A DNA stretch of 64,000 nt, taken from the NCBI GenBank assembly GCA_035547835.1, contig DASZTW010000007.1, forward strand, positions 62,001 to 126,000. Reading direction: 5' to 3'. Made by a program: the position numbers and the translations under genes. How positions within the stretch are numbered: position 1 is the first letter of the stretch; every line of letters begins with the position of its first letter. Of the stretch, positions 56,507-64,000 are shown piece after piece. The stretch is from Acidimicrobiales bacterium (GTDB lineage Bacteria; Actinomycetota; Acidimicrobiia; Acidimicrobiales; Iamiaceae). The notes beneath the pieces were generated by a model. It saw nothing but the letters and a program-made list of their open reading frames with translations, did not search any database and had not been told where the DNA came from.

Positions 56507-56887
56507 TCACACGTTGACGGTTCGCAGATCCGGGTCGAGGCGGTGGAGATCGACGGCGTCGGAGGTCACGACGTGCTGGTCGGCCTCGTGTGCGCAGATC
56601 ACCACGTGGGCATCGGCGATGTCGGCGGTGCCGCTGGCAGCGAGGAGCCGCCCCACGTCGGTGGCGGACACGCGATCCAGCGGTGCGACAAAGGTGGTGG
56701 GCTGGCGCAGGAGTCGGGCGAGGCGAACCTGGCGCGCTGGATCTCGAATCGCCTGCGCGAGGGCCGTCGCGGGGACGGTCACGGTGGCCCCCGTCTCCGC
56801 AGCCCTTGCGAGCAAGACGATCACCTGTCGATTTCCACGATCGAGGGCGATCAGCCCGCCCGCGTCGAGCGTGACCCCCGCGCTCAC
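56507..56887 (-). CDS. PIN-domain toxin (VapC-like), module 1
   Basis: This 126-residue PIN-domain ribonuclease-like protein has Asp8 in GVTLDAGGLIALD, and Asp89 and Asp92 in TADIADAHVV with VTSDAVDL after them. The usual conserved Glu of the first helix pair is Gln45 (TALAQAIRD), a change that may lower metal binding or be typical of this subgroup. The GTG at 56887 overlaps the antitoxin stop (GTGA). It forms a toxin-antitoxin pair with the gene upstream. Confidence 0.82.
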   Translation of the reverse strand: MSAGVTLDAGGLIALDRGNRQVIVLLARAAETGATVTVPATALAQAIRDPARQVRLARLLRQPTTFVAPLDRVSATDVGRLLAASGTADIADAHVVICAHEADQHVVTSDAVDLHRLDPDLRTVNV

Positions 56888-57156
56888 GCGGCGGAGTGGC
56901 GTCGACGCGGCTTGGTCTGCGGGCCCGGGTCGAGGATCCCGTCGGCCCAGGCGCGCTCGTCGTCGGTGAGCGCTCCTCCGGTGTCGCGCAGGGCCTCGGC
57001 GAGCATGGCTCCCCAGCCGGCCACATCATCCAACGACGTCGCGACGGCGCCCTGCACGTACCCCGACACGCTCGCCGCCTTGCCCGCCGTCACGAGCCCG
57101 CGGATCTTCTCCAGTTGCGATTCGTCGATCGTGACGGTGACCTTGCGTGTCGCCAT
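56884..57156 (-). CDS. Antitoxin partner of module 1 (ribbon-helix-helix-like)
   Basis: This 90-residue protein starts MATRKVTVTIDESQLEKIRGLVTAGKAASVSGYVQGAV, a short strand then two helices as in ribbon-helix-helix antitoxins, with a C-terminal part (ALTDDERAWADGIL) that should bind the toxin. The ATG at 57156 is preferred; ATG at 57168 is in frame. A CCATAC direct repeat overlaps the start and suggests autoregulation. Its stop overlaps the toxin start. Confidence 0.8.
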   Translation of the reverse strand: MATRKVTVTIDESQLEKIRGLVTAGKAASVSGYVQGAVATSLDDVAGWGAMLAEALRDTGGALTDDERAWADGILDPGPQTKPRRRHSAA

Positions 57157-57170
57157 ACCAAACACCATAC
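57153..57170. promoter_or_regulatory. CCATAC direct repeat at antitoxin start
   Basis: CCATAC-CAAACA-CCATAC, two 6-bp copies 12 bases apart, overlapping the module 1 antitoxin start codons. Spaced short repeats are typical operators of ribbon-helix-helix antitoxins. The VapB module upstream has CCATACACCAACGATAC at the equivalent place. Confidence 0.4.
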
Positions 57171-57207
57171 TTCCGCACGCTCGGCCTGGCTCGCCCGGTG
57201 CTCGCAG

Positions 57208-57594
57208 CTATGCCACGACAGTGAGACTCGTATGCCGGGCGAGGGTGTCGAAGTCCGCGTCTTGGTGAAGCACGGGTGCGCCGTTGGCGACGGCCACGGC
57301 AGCGATGAGGCAGTCGATGAGCTTGCGCGGGGTCTCTCCGTTGTGGCGACACGTTCGGTACATCTGCGCGGCGGCGTCGTAATGGACCGGCTCGGTCGCG
57401 AGCATCTCCGCCCGTGCCAGGAGGCGGGTCAGCTGCTGGAGCTGGCCTTCGTCGCGGGCGCCGGCGAGCACTTCCATGCGCACCGTGTCGGTGCATGCGA
57501 TCGATTCACCCAACAGTTGGTCAACTCGCTGACAGACGGGGCTTCCCGTGTCGCGGAGGAACTCGATCCACGCCGAGGTGTCGATCAGGATCAC
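57208..57594 (-). CDS. VapC-family PIN-domain toxin, module 2
   Basis: This 128-residue PIN-domain toxin has all expected acidic residues: MILIDTSAWIEFLRD (Asp5), VRMEVLAGA (Glu), LIDCLIAAVAVANG (Asp) and HQDADFDTLA (Asp). VapC proteins cut tRNA or rRNA until neutralised by VapB. The GTG start at 57594 overlaps the VapB stop (GTGA). Confidence 0.9.
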   Translation of the reverse strand: MILIDTSAWIEFLRDTGSPVCQRVDQLLGESIACTDTVRMEVLAGARDEGQLQQLTRLLARAEMLATEPVHYDAAAQMYRTCRHNGETPRKLIDCLIAAVAVANGAPVLHQDADFDTLARHTSLTVVA

Positions 57595-57797
57595 GTGGCG
57601 ACGCGACCGGCGCGCATGTCTTCGAGGTCGCCGTCCCAGCCCGAGCCGCGCAGGGCGCGCGCCTCATCGAGCGCGAGGGGCTCCGACGCCAGATGCTGGA
57701 GTGCGAAGTTGACCGCCTCGCGCTTGGTGGCGAACCGGTAACGCCGCATGACTGCGGCACACGCCTCATCATCGATGTCGATGTTGGTGCGTGCCAT
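57591..57797 (-). CDS. VapB-family antitoxin, module 2
   Basis: This 68-residue protein reads MARTNIDIDDEACAAVMRRYRFATKREAVNFALQHL, the standard VapB start, then a short acidic end that should bind VapC. The ATG at 57797 is used. Coupled with its toxin by a 4-bp overlap. Immediately next to the module 1 pair, on the same strand. Confidence 0.9.
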   Translation of the reverse strand: MARTNIDIDDEACAAVMRRYRFATKREAVNFALQHLASEPLALDEARALRGSGWDGDLEDMRAGRVAT

Positions 57798-57868
57798 ACA
57801 CCAACGATACACCCCCCGCTGTGCAGTCCCGCTTCCGGGCGAAGTGCGCGCACATCAGGGGCGCTTGG

Positions 57869-59641
57869 TCAAGGCCGGGTGTGGTCGGGGTCGAAGGCGT
57901 TGGGCTGGCGGGCGGCATACGCGAAGGCGTCGGCGGCGCGGAAGGGCTCGAACTCGGGCGGCACGTAGAGGCCATGCACGCTGGCCCGGCTGCCGAAGTA
58001 GCCCGCGGCGTCGAGCACGCCGTTGGCAGCCGTGCGGCCGCCCTGGTTGGCGCCGTCCATGGTGGTGACGTTGATCTTGGTCTGCACCCAGTCGCCCGCC
58101 AGGAACAGGTTGCGCACCTTGGTGGTCGACGTCGGGCGGTTGTACCAACCGCCCGGGTCTTGCACGAACAGGGGCGTGTCGTTGGTGACACCCGACGTGC
58201 CGGGGTTGATGATCGCCGGGTCGAGATACCACGAGTGCAACATGTCGTCGCTCAGCACGACCCCGGTGTCGTTCACATGGGCTTTGATCTGGGCCCAGAC
58301 CTCGTTCGCGATCTCCTGGGGTGTGCACTCCTTGGCGGTCTTGCCGTAGAGGATCCCGGGGGTGACCCAGTCGGAGACGATGGTGGAGAAGGACTCCTTC
58401 ACGGTGCCGTCGCCGTATTGGGAGAGGTCCCGTTTCCAGAACTGCGCCTGGCTGATCGAGGTCACCGCGAACGGCGAGTCGACGTAGTTCACGTGGCCGT
58501 TGGTGAGGTCGAGACGCTCTCGAAGGTGGAACACCAAGCCGTTCATCCAGTCGGTCTTCAGCTTGGCGATCCCCGCGAGCGACGGGTCGGCGGCGAGCAG
58601 TTGCGGGCTGAGCAGCGCGGCCATGCGCTCGCACGGGATGGCGCACACGTAGTGGTCGGCGGTGACCTGGTGCATGCCGCCTGACGCGTCGGCCGCGGTC
58701 GCGCCGGTAATGGCTCGGTCGGCTACGTCGAGCCCGGTGATCGTGGTGCCGAGGTTGAACGTGACACCCAGGCTGGTGAGGTGGTCGACCCAGTGGCGGA
58801 GCCACACCTCGCTGGTCGGGCCGTTCAGCACTCGGTCGACGGTGCCGTTCACGTCGTTGCCCTGCCCGATGATGCTCATGACGGTGGCCAGGCCGACCAG
58901 GCCGATGGCGTGGGTTGACGCGTCGCTCGACTTGGTGGCCGCGAGGTTTCGGACCAGCGAACGCGAGACGATCTTGCGGTACTCGGCCGACATGTCCGAC
59001 TCACGGATGAAGTCGCTCCAACTGACGTACTCCCATTGGCCGAGGCGTCGGGCGTCGCAGCTCGACACGTACGTCCACAGCTTCGCCACGAAGTACGCGG
59101 CCTCATCGGCCGGCAACAGCGACAGCTCTTTGAACGCCGCGAGCACCGTCTGCTCGAAGGCGTCCGGCGTGTAGCCCATCGGCGGGAGCGACAGCGGCAC
59201 GGTCAGGTCGGCGCGGCCCTCGAGCGCGGTGCGGTAGGTCGAGGCGCGCACGAGTTGGTCGTAGGTCGTTCCGCCGCCCGGCAGCGGCGTGCGGCGCATC
59301 GTGTCGCCGAGGTTGAAGTAGAAGCCGGGGAAGAAGCGGAACCCGTGTTCGGCCATCAAGGGGTCCCGCCCGCCGGTGGCCGACCCGGGCACGTCGATCG
59401 ACCAAGCCTTGCCGCCGAGGTGTTGTGAGCGCTCGTACACCGTCACCGCGAAGCCACGCTCGGCGAGCTCATGCGCCGCGGTGAGGCCGGCGACACCCGC
59501 ACCGAACACGGCTACCGACCGGCCACCAGGGGCGGCCGCGGCCGGCCGAGCGGTCAGCCTCGGGAGCAGCGCGGTGACGGCGGCCGCGGTGCCGAGTCGT
59601 CCGGCGTCCGCAAGGAACTGGCGTCGGGTCGGGTTGGACAT
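57869..59641 (-). CDS. Tat-exported FAD-dependent amine oxidase/desaturase-like protein
   Basis: This 590-residue flavoprotein starts with a twin-arginine signal (NPTRRQFLADAGRLGTAAAVTALLP) and then the FAD-binding SVAVFGAGVAGLTAAHELAERGFAVTVYERSQHLGGKAWS. RFFPGFYFNLGDTMRR and the C-terminal LFLAGDWVQTKINVTTMDGANQGGRTAANGVL match the amine-oxidase/phytoene-desaturase superfamily. It is probably folded with FAD before export. An AAGGAG Shine-Dalgarno precedes the ATG at 59641. The TetR gene upstream on the same strand may control it. Substrate unknown. Confidence 0.88.
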   Translation of the reverse strand: MSNPTRRQFLADAGRLGTAAAVTALLPRLTARPAAAAPGGRSVAVFGAGVAGLTAAHELAERGFAVTVYERSQHLGGKAWSIDVPGSATGGRDPLMAEHGFRFFPGFYFNLGDTMRRTPLPGGGTTYDQLVRASTYRTALEGRADLTVPLSLPPMGYTPDAFEQTVLAAFKELSLLPADEAAYFVAKLWTYVSSCDARRLGQWEYVSWSDFIRESDMSAEYRKIVSRSLVRNLAATKSSDASTHAIGLVGLATVMSIIGQGNDVNGTVDRVLNGPTSEVWLRHWVDHLTSLGVTFNLGTTITGLDVADRAITGATAADASGGMHQVTADHYVCAIPCERMAALLSPQLLAADPSLAGIAKLKTDWMNGLVFHLRERLDLTNGHVNYVDSPFAVTSISQAQFWKRDLSQYGDGTVKESFSTIVSDWVTPGILYGKTAKECTPQEIANEVWAQIKAHVNDTGVVLSDDMLHSWYLDPAIINPGTSGVTNDTPLFVQDPGGWYNRPTSTTKVRNLFLAGDWVQTKINVTTMDGANQGGRTAANGVLDAAGYFGSRASVHGLYVPPEFEPFRAADAFAYAARQPNAFDPDHTRP

Positions 59642-59759
59642 CGGGTGTGTCTCCTTCGAGAGGTTGTCCGCGTGGTCGCCCGTCCAAGTCAGTGGTGGTT
59701 CGGGTTGAGGTCAGGACTGGTTGAGTGGCTCGTCGCAGGTGGCTTCCGTCGGCCGGTGG

Positions 59760-60377
59760 CTACCCGGACGGCACCTCGACGAGCGGTGCGCCTGCCAACG
59801 CCGCGAGGTGGTCGGCGAGCATGCGCGACGCGACGCGGCGTCGACGACCTGCGGCAACGACGCGGGCGCGCAAGCCCAGTCCAGCGAGGAGGACCTCGAG
59901 TCGGTCGGCCTCGTATGTGAGGTCGAGCCCGGACGGAAGGTCGCCGTCGATCACGGCCTCGCCCAGCGCGTCGGCGAGCATGGCCGCGAGCCCGGCGCGC
60001 GCGGTCTCGAGCTCGGACGCCGAGGGCTCGTCGGGCTGCGCAACCGACCAGGCCGCGGCCCACACCTGCCAGGTGAGGCGCCGTTCCTCGTCATAAGGGA
60101 GGAGGGCTTCAGCCATGGCGAGTACCGCACTGGTGCCGCGCTGGCGCTTGCGGGCGGCCACGACGCGTGCCGCTGCCAGCCGGTTGTTGTAGCGGAGCAC
60201 CTCGTCGGCAACTTGTTGCTTGTCGGCGAAGTAGTGCATCACGAACCCCGTGGAGACGCCCGCCTCGTCAGCGATGGCCCGCACAGTCGCTCCTTTGAAG
60301 CCCCGCGCCGCGATCGTGCGGCGCGCGGCTTCGATGACTCGCACGCGGGCATGGGGATCGCGGACCTGCTTGGGCAC
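59760..60377 (-). CDS. TetR-family regulator
   Basis: This 205-residue regulator has the N-terminal helix-turn-helix VIEAARRTIAARGFKGATVRAIADEAGVSTGFVMHYFADKQQVADEVL and a TetR C-terminal domain with a BetI-like look. The GTG at 60377 is chosen because GGGGGA lies just upstream and MPKQVRDPHAR suits the family. A TTG at 60434 would overlap the probable operator. It is 118 bp upstream of the Tat flavoprotein gene and probably controls it. Confidence 0.87.
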   Translation of the reverse strand: MPKQVRDPHARVRVIEAARRTIAARGFKGATVRAIADEAGVSTGFVMHYFADKQQVADEVLRYNNRLAAARVVAARKRQRGTSAVLAMAEALLPYDEERRLTWQVWAAAWSVAQPDEPSASELETARAGLAAMLADALGEAVIDGDLPSGLDLTYEADRLEVLLAGLGLRARVVAAGRRRRVASRMLADHLAALAGAPLVEVPSG

Positions 60378-60432
60378 GAGCGCGTCCCCCTTGGTGCGTC
60401 GGCCAGTTGGGCGACCCTGTCGACAAGCCAAC

Positions 60433-60454
60433 ACAACTGTTACGGAACAACTGT
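60433..60454. promoter_or_regulatory. Repeat upstream of TetR gene, probable operator
   Basis: ACAACTGT occurs twice (60433-60440 and 60447-60454) and the centre TGTTACGGAACA is itself a partial palindrome. It is 56 bp upstream of the TetR start, in a gap of 219 bp with no gene. A likely autoregulation site. Confidence 0.5.
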
Positions 60455-60596
60455 GATGACATGGTGCACGAAGCGCGCCGCCAGGTCAATGGTCTTCGCG
60501 GAGGCGACCAGTGCCGAGGCAGCGCGTCGTGAGGACGCGTGACCGCCGCGGGCGACCCGGGACGGTCTGGGATGCGCCGCTGACGACGCGCCGAAG

Positions 60597-61739
60597 TCAG
60601 CTCTCGGTGATGTCGATCATGCGCTGGAGGGCGACACGGGCCCACTGCGCGGTCTCGGGTTCGACGGTGATCTGGTTGCGAACCTTCCCGTTCACCAGGC
60701 CGTCGAGCTGGTAGGCGAGGTGCGGCGCATCGATCCGGAACATGGTCGAGCACGGGCACACGAGCGGGTCGAGTGACACGACGGTCTTGTCGGGCGTCTC
60801 GTCGTTCAGCCGGTTGACCAGGTGGATCTCGGTACCAACCGCGATGACCGACCCCGTGGGCGCGGCGGCCACAGCTTTGATGATGTAGTCGGTGGAGCCG
60901 ACCTGGTCGGCGAGCTCGCACGTCTCATGCGGGCACTCGGGGTGCACGACCACGATGCCGCCAGGGTGCTCGGCGCGGAACGCCTCGATCTGCGAGGGGG
61001 TGAAGCGCTGGTGGACCGAGCAGTGGCCCTTCCACAGCAACATCGTGGCGTCCTTGCAATCCGCATCGTCGAGGCCGCCGAGGTCGAAGCGCGGGTTCCA
61101 CAGCCGCATGTCGTCAGCGGTGAGACCGAGGTCGAAGCCGGTGTTGCGCCCCAAGTGCTGGTCTGGGAAGAAGATGAGCTTGTCGCCGCCGCCGGTGGCG
61201 CCCTGGGTGTCGAGGCCGGCGGGCTTGCCACGCCCGAGGGCCCACTCGACGATCGATCGAGCGTTCGTCGACGTGCACACCGAACCACCGTGGCGACCCA
61301 CGAACGCCTTGATGGCCGCCGAGGAGTTCATGTACGTGATGGGGACCAGTCGCTCGACATCGATCACGTCCGCAAGCGACTCCCACGCTTCTTCGACCTC
61401 GTCGATGTCGGCCATGTCGGCCATCGAGCAGCCGGCGTTGAGGTCAGGAAGGGTGACTTGTTGGTGGTCAGCGGTGAGGATGTCGGCCGACTCGGCCATG
61501 AAGTGCACGCCGCAGAACACGATGTAGTCGGCCGCGGGCCGCTGTTGGGCGAGCACCGACAGCCGGTACGAGTCGCCGCGGGCGTCGGCCCAGCGCATCA
61601 CCTCGTCGCGCTGGTAGTGGTGGCCGAGGATGAAGAGTCGCTCTCCGAGCGCAGCTTTCGCCGCGCCGATCCGGTCAGCGAGTTCGTCGTCGGTCGCGGT
61701 CAAGTACTCCTCGGGCAGAGGCGTCTGGATGCGCAACAT
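60597..61739 (-). CDS. nadA: Quinolinate synthase A
   Basis: This 380-residue [4Fe-4S] enzyme condenses iminoaspartate with dihydroxyacetone phosphate to quinolinate for NAD. It has LFILGHHYQRDEVMRWAD, YIVFCGVHFMAESADIL, DLNAGCSMADM, HPECPHETCELAD and DPLVCPCSTMFRID, with the three cysteine positions that hold the cluster (among them GCSM, CPHETC and CPCS). The ATG at 61739 gives MLRIQTPLPEEY. nadB and nadC are not next to it, as would be usual. Confidence 0.95.
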   Translation of the reverse strand: MLRIQTPLPEEYLTATDDELADRIGAAKAALGERLFILGHHYQRDEVMRWADARGDSYRLSVLAQQRPAADYIVFCGVHFMAESADILTADHQQVTLPDLNAGCSMADMADIDEVEEAWESLADVIDVERLVPITYMNSSAAIKAFVGRHGGSVCTSTNARSIVEWALGRGKPAGLDTQGATGGGDKLIFFPDQHLGRNTGFDLGLTADDMRLWNPRFDLGGLDDADCKDATMLLWKGHCSVHQRFTPSQIEAFRAEHPGGIVVVHPECPHETCELADQVGSTDYIIKAVAAAPTGSVIAVGTEIHLVNRLNDETPDKTVVSLDPLVCPCSTMFRIDAPHLAYQLDGLVNGKVRNQITVEPETAQWARVALQRMIDITES

Positions 61740-62083
61740 GTCGGTGAACCCTCCATGGGGTGCGTGCTCCGTGAACGGACGGTGGGGGCAGCCGGGTCGC
61801 CTCGCCACGGGGATGTCGTCCTGGGAGCAGATATGTCGCCGTAAACCCGGTCGGCGTAGGGGCAGTGTACTTCCGCGGCACGTCGGCGCCACGTATCGAC
61901 GGGTTCGCGCGGCGGAAGGATCGCGTCCCCGACACGCACGTCGTGCACTTCGGCGGCGACGCGAGGCTCGGTCGGCCGACGAAGCCGCAGCTTGCGGCCC
62001 CGAGGGCTGCGCCATCTGACGTGGTCGCAGGTCGACGCGTTCGGCCCATCACCCCGGGCGCGCAACCACGACGCACGGGCATC
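61740..62083. other. Intergenic region between nadA and the phosphoesterase gene
   Basis: 344 bp divergent gap that should hold both promoters. Open frames run through it on both strands but have Arg/Pro-rich composition with no family likeness and no Shine-Dalgarno. A small GCACG-T-CGTGC palindrome is seen at about 61938-61948. I find no RNA gene or riboswitch. Confidence 0.4.
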
Positions 62084-63691
62084 ATGGCGGCCATGGACCG
62101 TCGACGATTCCTCGCTGACAGTGCCCGGCTCGCGGCGGGTGCCGGGGCGCTGGCGGTGGTCGGCGGGGCGCTGTCGGGCTGCGGGCCGGATGGCAAGCCG
62201 GCTGGGCGCGGGGGCCTCGGTGGCAGTGGTCCCAGCATCACCGCGCCGAAGCGGGCGCTGAGCGACGAGCCGCTGCTGGCATCGCCCGCAGCCAGCTCAC
62301 CGATCGACCACGTGGTGGTCGTGATGATGGAGAACCGTTCCTTCGACCACTGGCTCGGCTGGTTGGCGACCGATCACGCGTGGCTGGAGGCCGGACGCTC
62401 CCGTTACGGCAAGACCTTCAGGGTCGAGGCCGACCAGCGCCAGACCTTCGCCGGGCCGAACGGTCCGGTGGCCACACGCCACTGGCCGGGAGGACGAGCC
62501 GCAGGTGACGGGTTCCGCGGGTGTGGCCACCCCGACCCGGGCCACACGTGGACCCAAGGGCGCGCGCAGCGCGATCGGGGCTTTCTCGGCACGGGAAGCG
62601 GCAACGACGAGTTCGCGCTGGGGTACTACGAGGCGGCGGACCTCCCGTTCACGTCTGCCCTGGCGCGACGCTTCACCGTGTGCGACCACTCGCACGCGTC
62701 GCTGCTCGCGTCGACGTATCCGAACCGGATGTATCTGCACTCCGCGCAGTCCGGCGGCATCAAAGGCAACCAGCTCCCGCCCGCCGGCGGGCTCCCGTGG
62801 GACACGATCTGGGACCGTCTCGCGAAGGCTGGTGTGTCGGCCCGCTACTACTCGACCGACCTGCCGGTCACGCTCCTTTGGGGCACGCGGCTGCTGTCGA
62901 TCAACAGCCAGGTCGACGACTACTTCGCGGACTGCAAGGCCGGGAAGCTGCCGGCTGTGACGATGGTCGATCCCGGCTTCATCGGAGGCAGCCGCACCGA
63001 TGACCATCCCCACGGCGACGTCCACGCGGGCGAGCGGTTCCTGCAGGACGTGTTCCGCGCGTTCGCAGCGTCGCCGCACTGGGAGCACGGGCTGTTCGTG
63101 TTGACCTACGACGAATGGGGTGGCTTCTTCGACCACGTCCGTCCGGCCACGTTCGCCGATCAGCGCTTGTCGGCCGAGGACTCGGAGAACTTCGGGCAGG
63201 GCGGGTTCCGGGTGCCCACCGTCGTCGCCTCGCCGTACGCCCGGCGCGGTTACGTCGACCACACCGTGTTCGACCACACCTCGATCCTGCGCTTCATCGA
63301 GTGGCGGTTCCTCGGCGCGCCCGCGGAGGGCGCCGGCCATCCGGGACCCGGCGCGGCGTCGTGGGCGTTGACCGAGCGCGACACCAACGCCAACAACATC
63401 GGCGTCTCGCTGGTCCGTCGCCGCGATGCCGCGGTCGACTTCGATGTCGATGCGGCGATCCCCGCGTCCACTGCGGCCTGTGCGGGTGCTGCCGAGGGGC
63501 TTGCGTGGAGCCCTGCGGTCACCGGCGAGGTTGGTGGGCCGCAAGCTGTCCCGATCCGATCGAGGACCGGGTCGGCGGGCTGGACTCGAGCGGTGCCGGA
63601 CCACGAACTCGCCCTGTTGGCGACGACCGGCTGGCTGGAGCGTGAAGGCCTCTCGTTCGAGCCGTCGACGATGGCGACCCGCTGGGTCTGA
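62084..63691 (+). CDS. Tat-exported phospholipase C-like phosphoesterase
   Basis: This 535-residue protein of the PF04185 (phosphoesterase / phospholipase C) family begins with a Tat motif ([31 protein letters not shown]) that ends in a lipobox cysteine, so it may be a lipoprotein. Family motifs are [42 protein letters not shown] and [17 protein letters not shown]. It should act outside the cytoplasmic membrane on phospholipid or other phosphate esters. The start is ATG 62084 or 62093. uvrC starts 64 bp downstream. Confidence 0.9.
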   Translation: MAAMDRRRFLADSARLAAGAGALAVVGGALSGCGPDGKPAGRGGLGGSGPSITAPKRALSDEPLLASPAASSPIDHVVVVMMENRSFDHWLGWLATDHAWLEAGRSRYGKTFRVEADQRQTFAGPNGPVATRHWPGGRAAGDGFRGCGHPDPGHTWTQGRAQRDRGFLGTGSGNDEFALGYYEAADLPFTSALARRFTVCDHSHASLLASTYPNRMYLHSAQSGGIKGNQLPPAGGLPWDTIWDRLAKAGVSARYYSTDLPVTLLWGTRLLSINSQVDDYFADCKAGKLPAVTMVDPGFIGGSRTDDHPHGDVHAGERFLQDVFRAFAASPHWEHGLFVLTYDEWGGFFDHVRPATFADQRLSAEDSENFGQGGFRVPTVVASPYARRGYVDHTVFDHTSILRFIEWRFLGAPAEGAGHPGPGAASWALTERDTNANNIGVSLVRRRDAAVDFDVDAAIPASTAACAGAAEGLAWSPAVTGEVGGPQAVPIRSRTGSAGWTRAVPDHELALLATTGWLEREGLSFEPSTMATRWV

Positions 63692-63755
63692 ACCGCGCGG
63701 CCCACCGCCCGCACGCTGGGACGCACGGCGCCCGACCCTCCCTACGATGGGGCCG

Positions 63756-64000
63756 ATGGTCCAGCGTCCACCAGCCGGCACGATCCCCGACGCGCCCGGC
63801 TCCTACCAGTTCAAAGACGGCGCTGGCCGCGTGATCTACGTGGGCAAGGCGAAGTCCCTTCGCCAGCGCCTGTCGAACTACTTCCAGAACCCGCGCAACC
63901 TGCCGCCGCGCACGGCGCAGATGGTCGCCACCGCCGAAACCGTCGAGTGGATCCAGGTCAACAACGACGTCGAAGCGTTGATGCTCGAGTACAACCTCAT
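63756..64000 (+). CDS. uvrC: Excinuclease ABC subunit C, N-terminal part
   Basis: The first 81 codons of UvrC are visible before the window ends. [21 protein letters not shown] and [21 protein letters not shown] form the GIY-YIG nuclease core (here GSYQF and IYVGK), followed by [24 protein letters not shown]. This nuclease cuts 3' of the lesion held by UvrB. ATG 63756 is taken as start; ATG 63747 is in frame. Confidence 0.95.
   Translation, partial: MVQRPPAGTIPDAPGSYQFKDGAGRVIYVGKAKSLRQRLSNYFQNPRNLPPRTAQMVATAETVEWIQVNNDVEALMLEYNL

Noticed and set aside
61865-62083. N-terminal extension of the phosphoesterase gene starting near 61865
   Set aside because: It is in frame, but the extra 70 or so residues precede a clear Tat signal, which must be at the N-terminus, and show no likeness to the family.

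Overview
The window is a high-GC, densely coded chromosomal segment. It suggests a member of the Actinomycetota, most likely an Acidimicrobiia-like lineage (an inference from content, not a phylogeny). The housekeeping backbone runs pdtaR-like ANTAR regulator, polA, rpsA (four S1 domains with an acidic tail), coaE, uvrB, uvrA. As I recall, this is the order in Mycobacterium (Rv1626, polA, rpsA, coaE, uvrB, uvrA). Here it is split by accessory blocks. GTG starts and 4-bp GTGA/ATGA stop-start overlaps are common, and there are no transposases, phage genes or CRISPR arrays.

Layout. 1-6.3 kb: a minus-strand operon with a fatty acyl-CoA reductase/HAD fusion, a zinc alcohol dehydrogenase, a LarA-like protein and a gene cut by the window edge, divergent from a TetR regulator that shares an 18-bp palindrome with it. 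6.3-8.9 kb: ddl and murF (peptidoglycan D-Ala-D-Ala). 8.9-18.5 kb: an alkyl-DHAP-synthase-like flavoprotein, an amidase, an acetoacetate-decarboxylase-like protein, tRNA-Val(CAC), a VOC protein, a molybdate modA/regulator/modB/modC operon, an alkylglycerol-monooxygenase-like hydroxylase and a DUF3237 protein. 18.5-24.7 kb: a PF10118 protein, tadG/tadE minor pilins, malQ with in-frame minisatellites and a lipoprotein. 24.7-31.2 kb: pdtaR, polA, a methyltransferase, a phytanoyl-CoA-dioxygenase relic and rpsA.

31.2-41.1 kb: a Flp/Tad pilus locus (flp, then cpaB-tadZ-tadA-tadB-tadC) whose operon ends in a sensor kinase and a NarL-type response regulator. 41.2-49.6 kb: coaE, SDR, uvrB, a membrane protein and uvrA. 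49.7-55.4 kb: a tightly overlapping exopolysaccharide cluster (polyprenyl sugar phosphotransferase, three glycosyltransferases, a flippase), with a convergent methyltransferase. 56.5-57.8 kb: two toxin-antitoxin pairs side by side. 57.9-64 kb: a Tat-exported FAD amine oxidase with a TetR regulator, nadA, a Tat-exported phospholipase-C-like lipoprotein and the start of uvrC.

Most interesting reading: three enzymes of the kinds needed to make and break glycerol ether lipids (fatty alcohol production, alkyl-DHAP synthase, alkylglycerol monooxygenase) lie within 18 kb. The first sits in an operon with a LarA homologue that keeps the cofactor-binding positions but appears to lack one catalytic histidine. 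That operon is the best candidate for an undescribed system.
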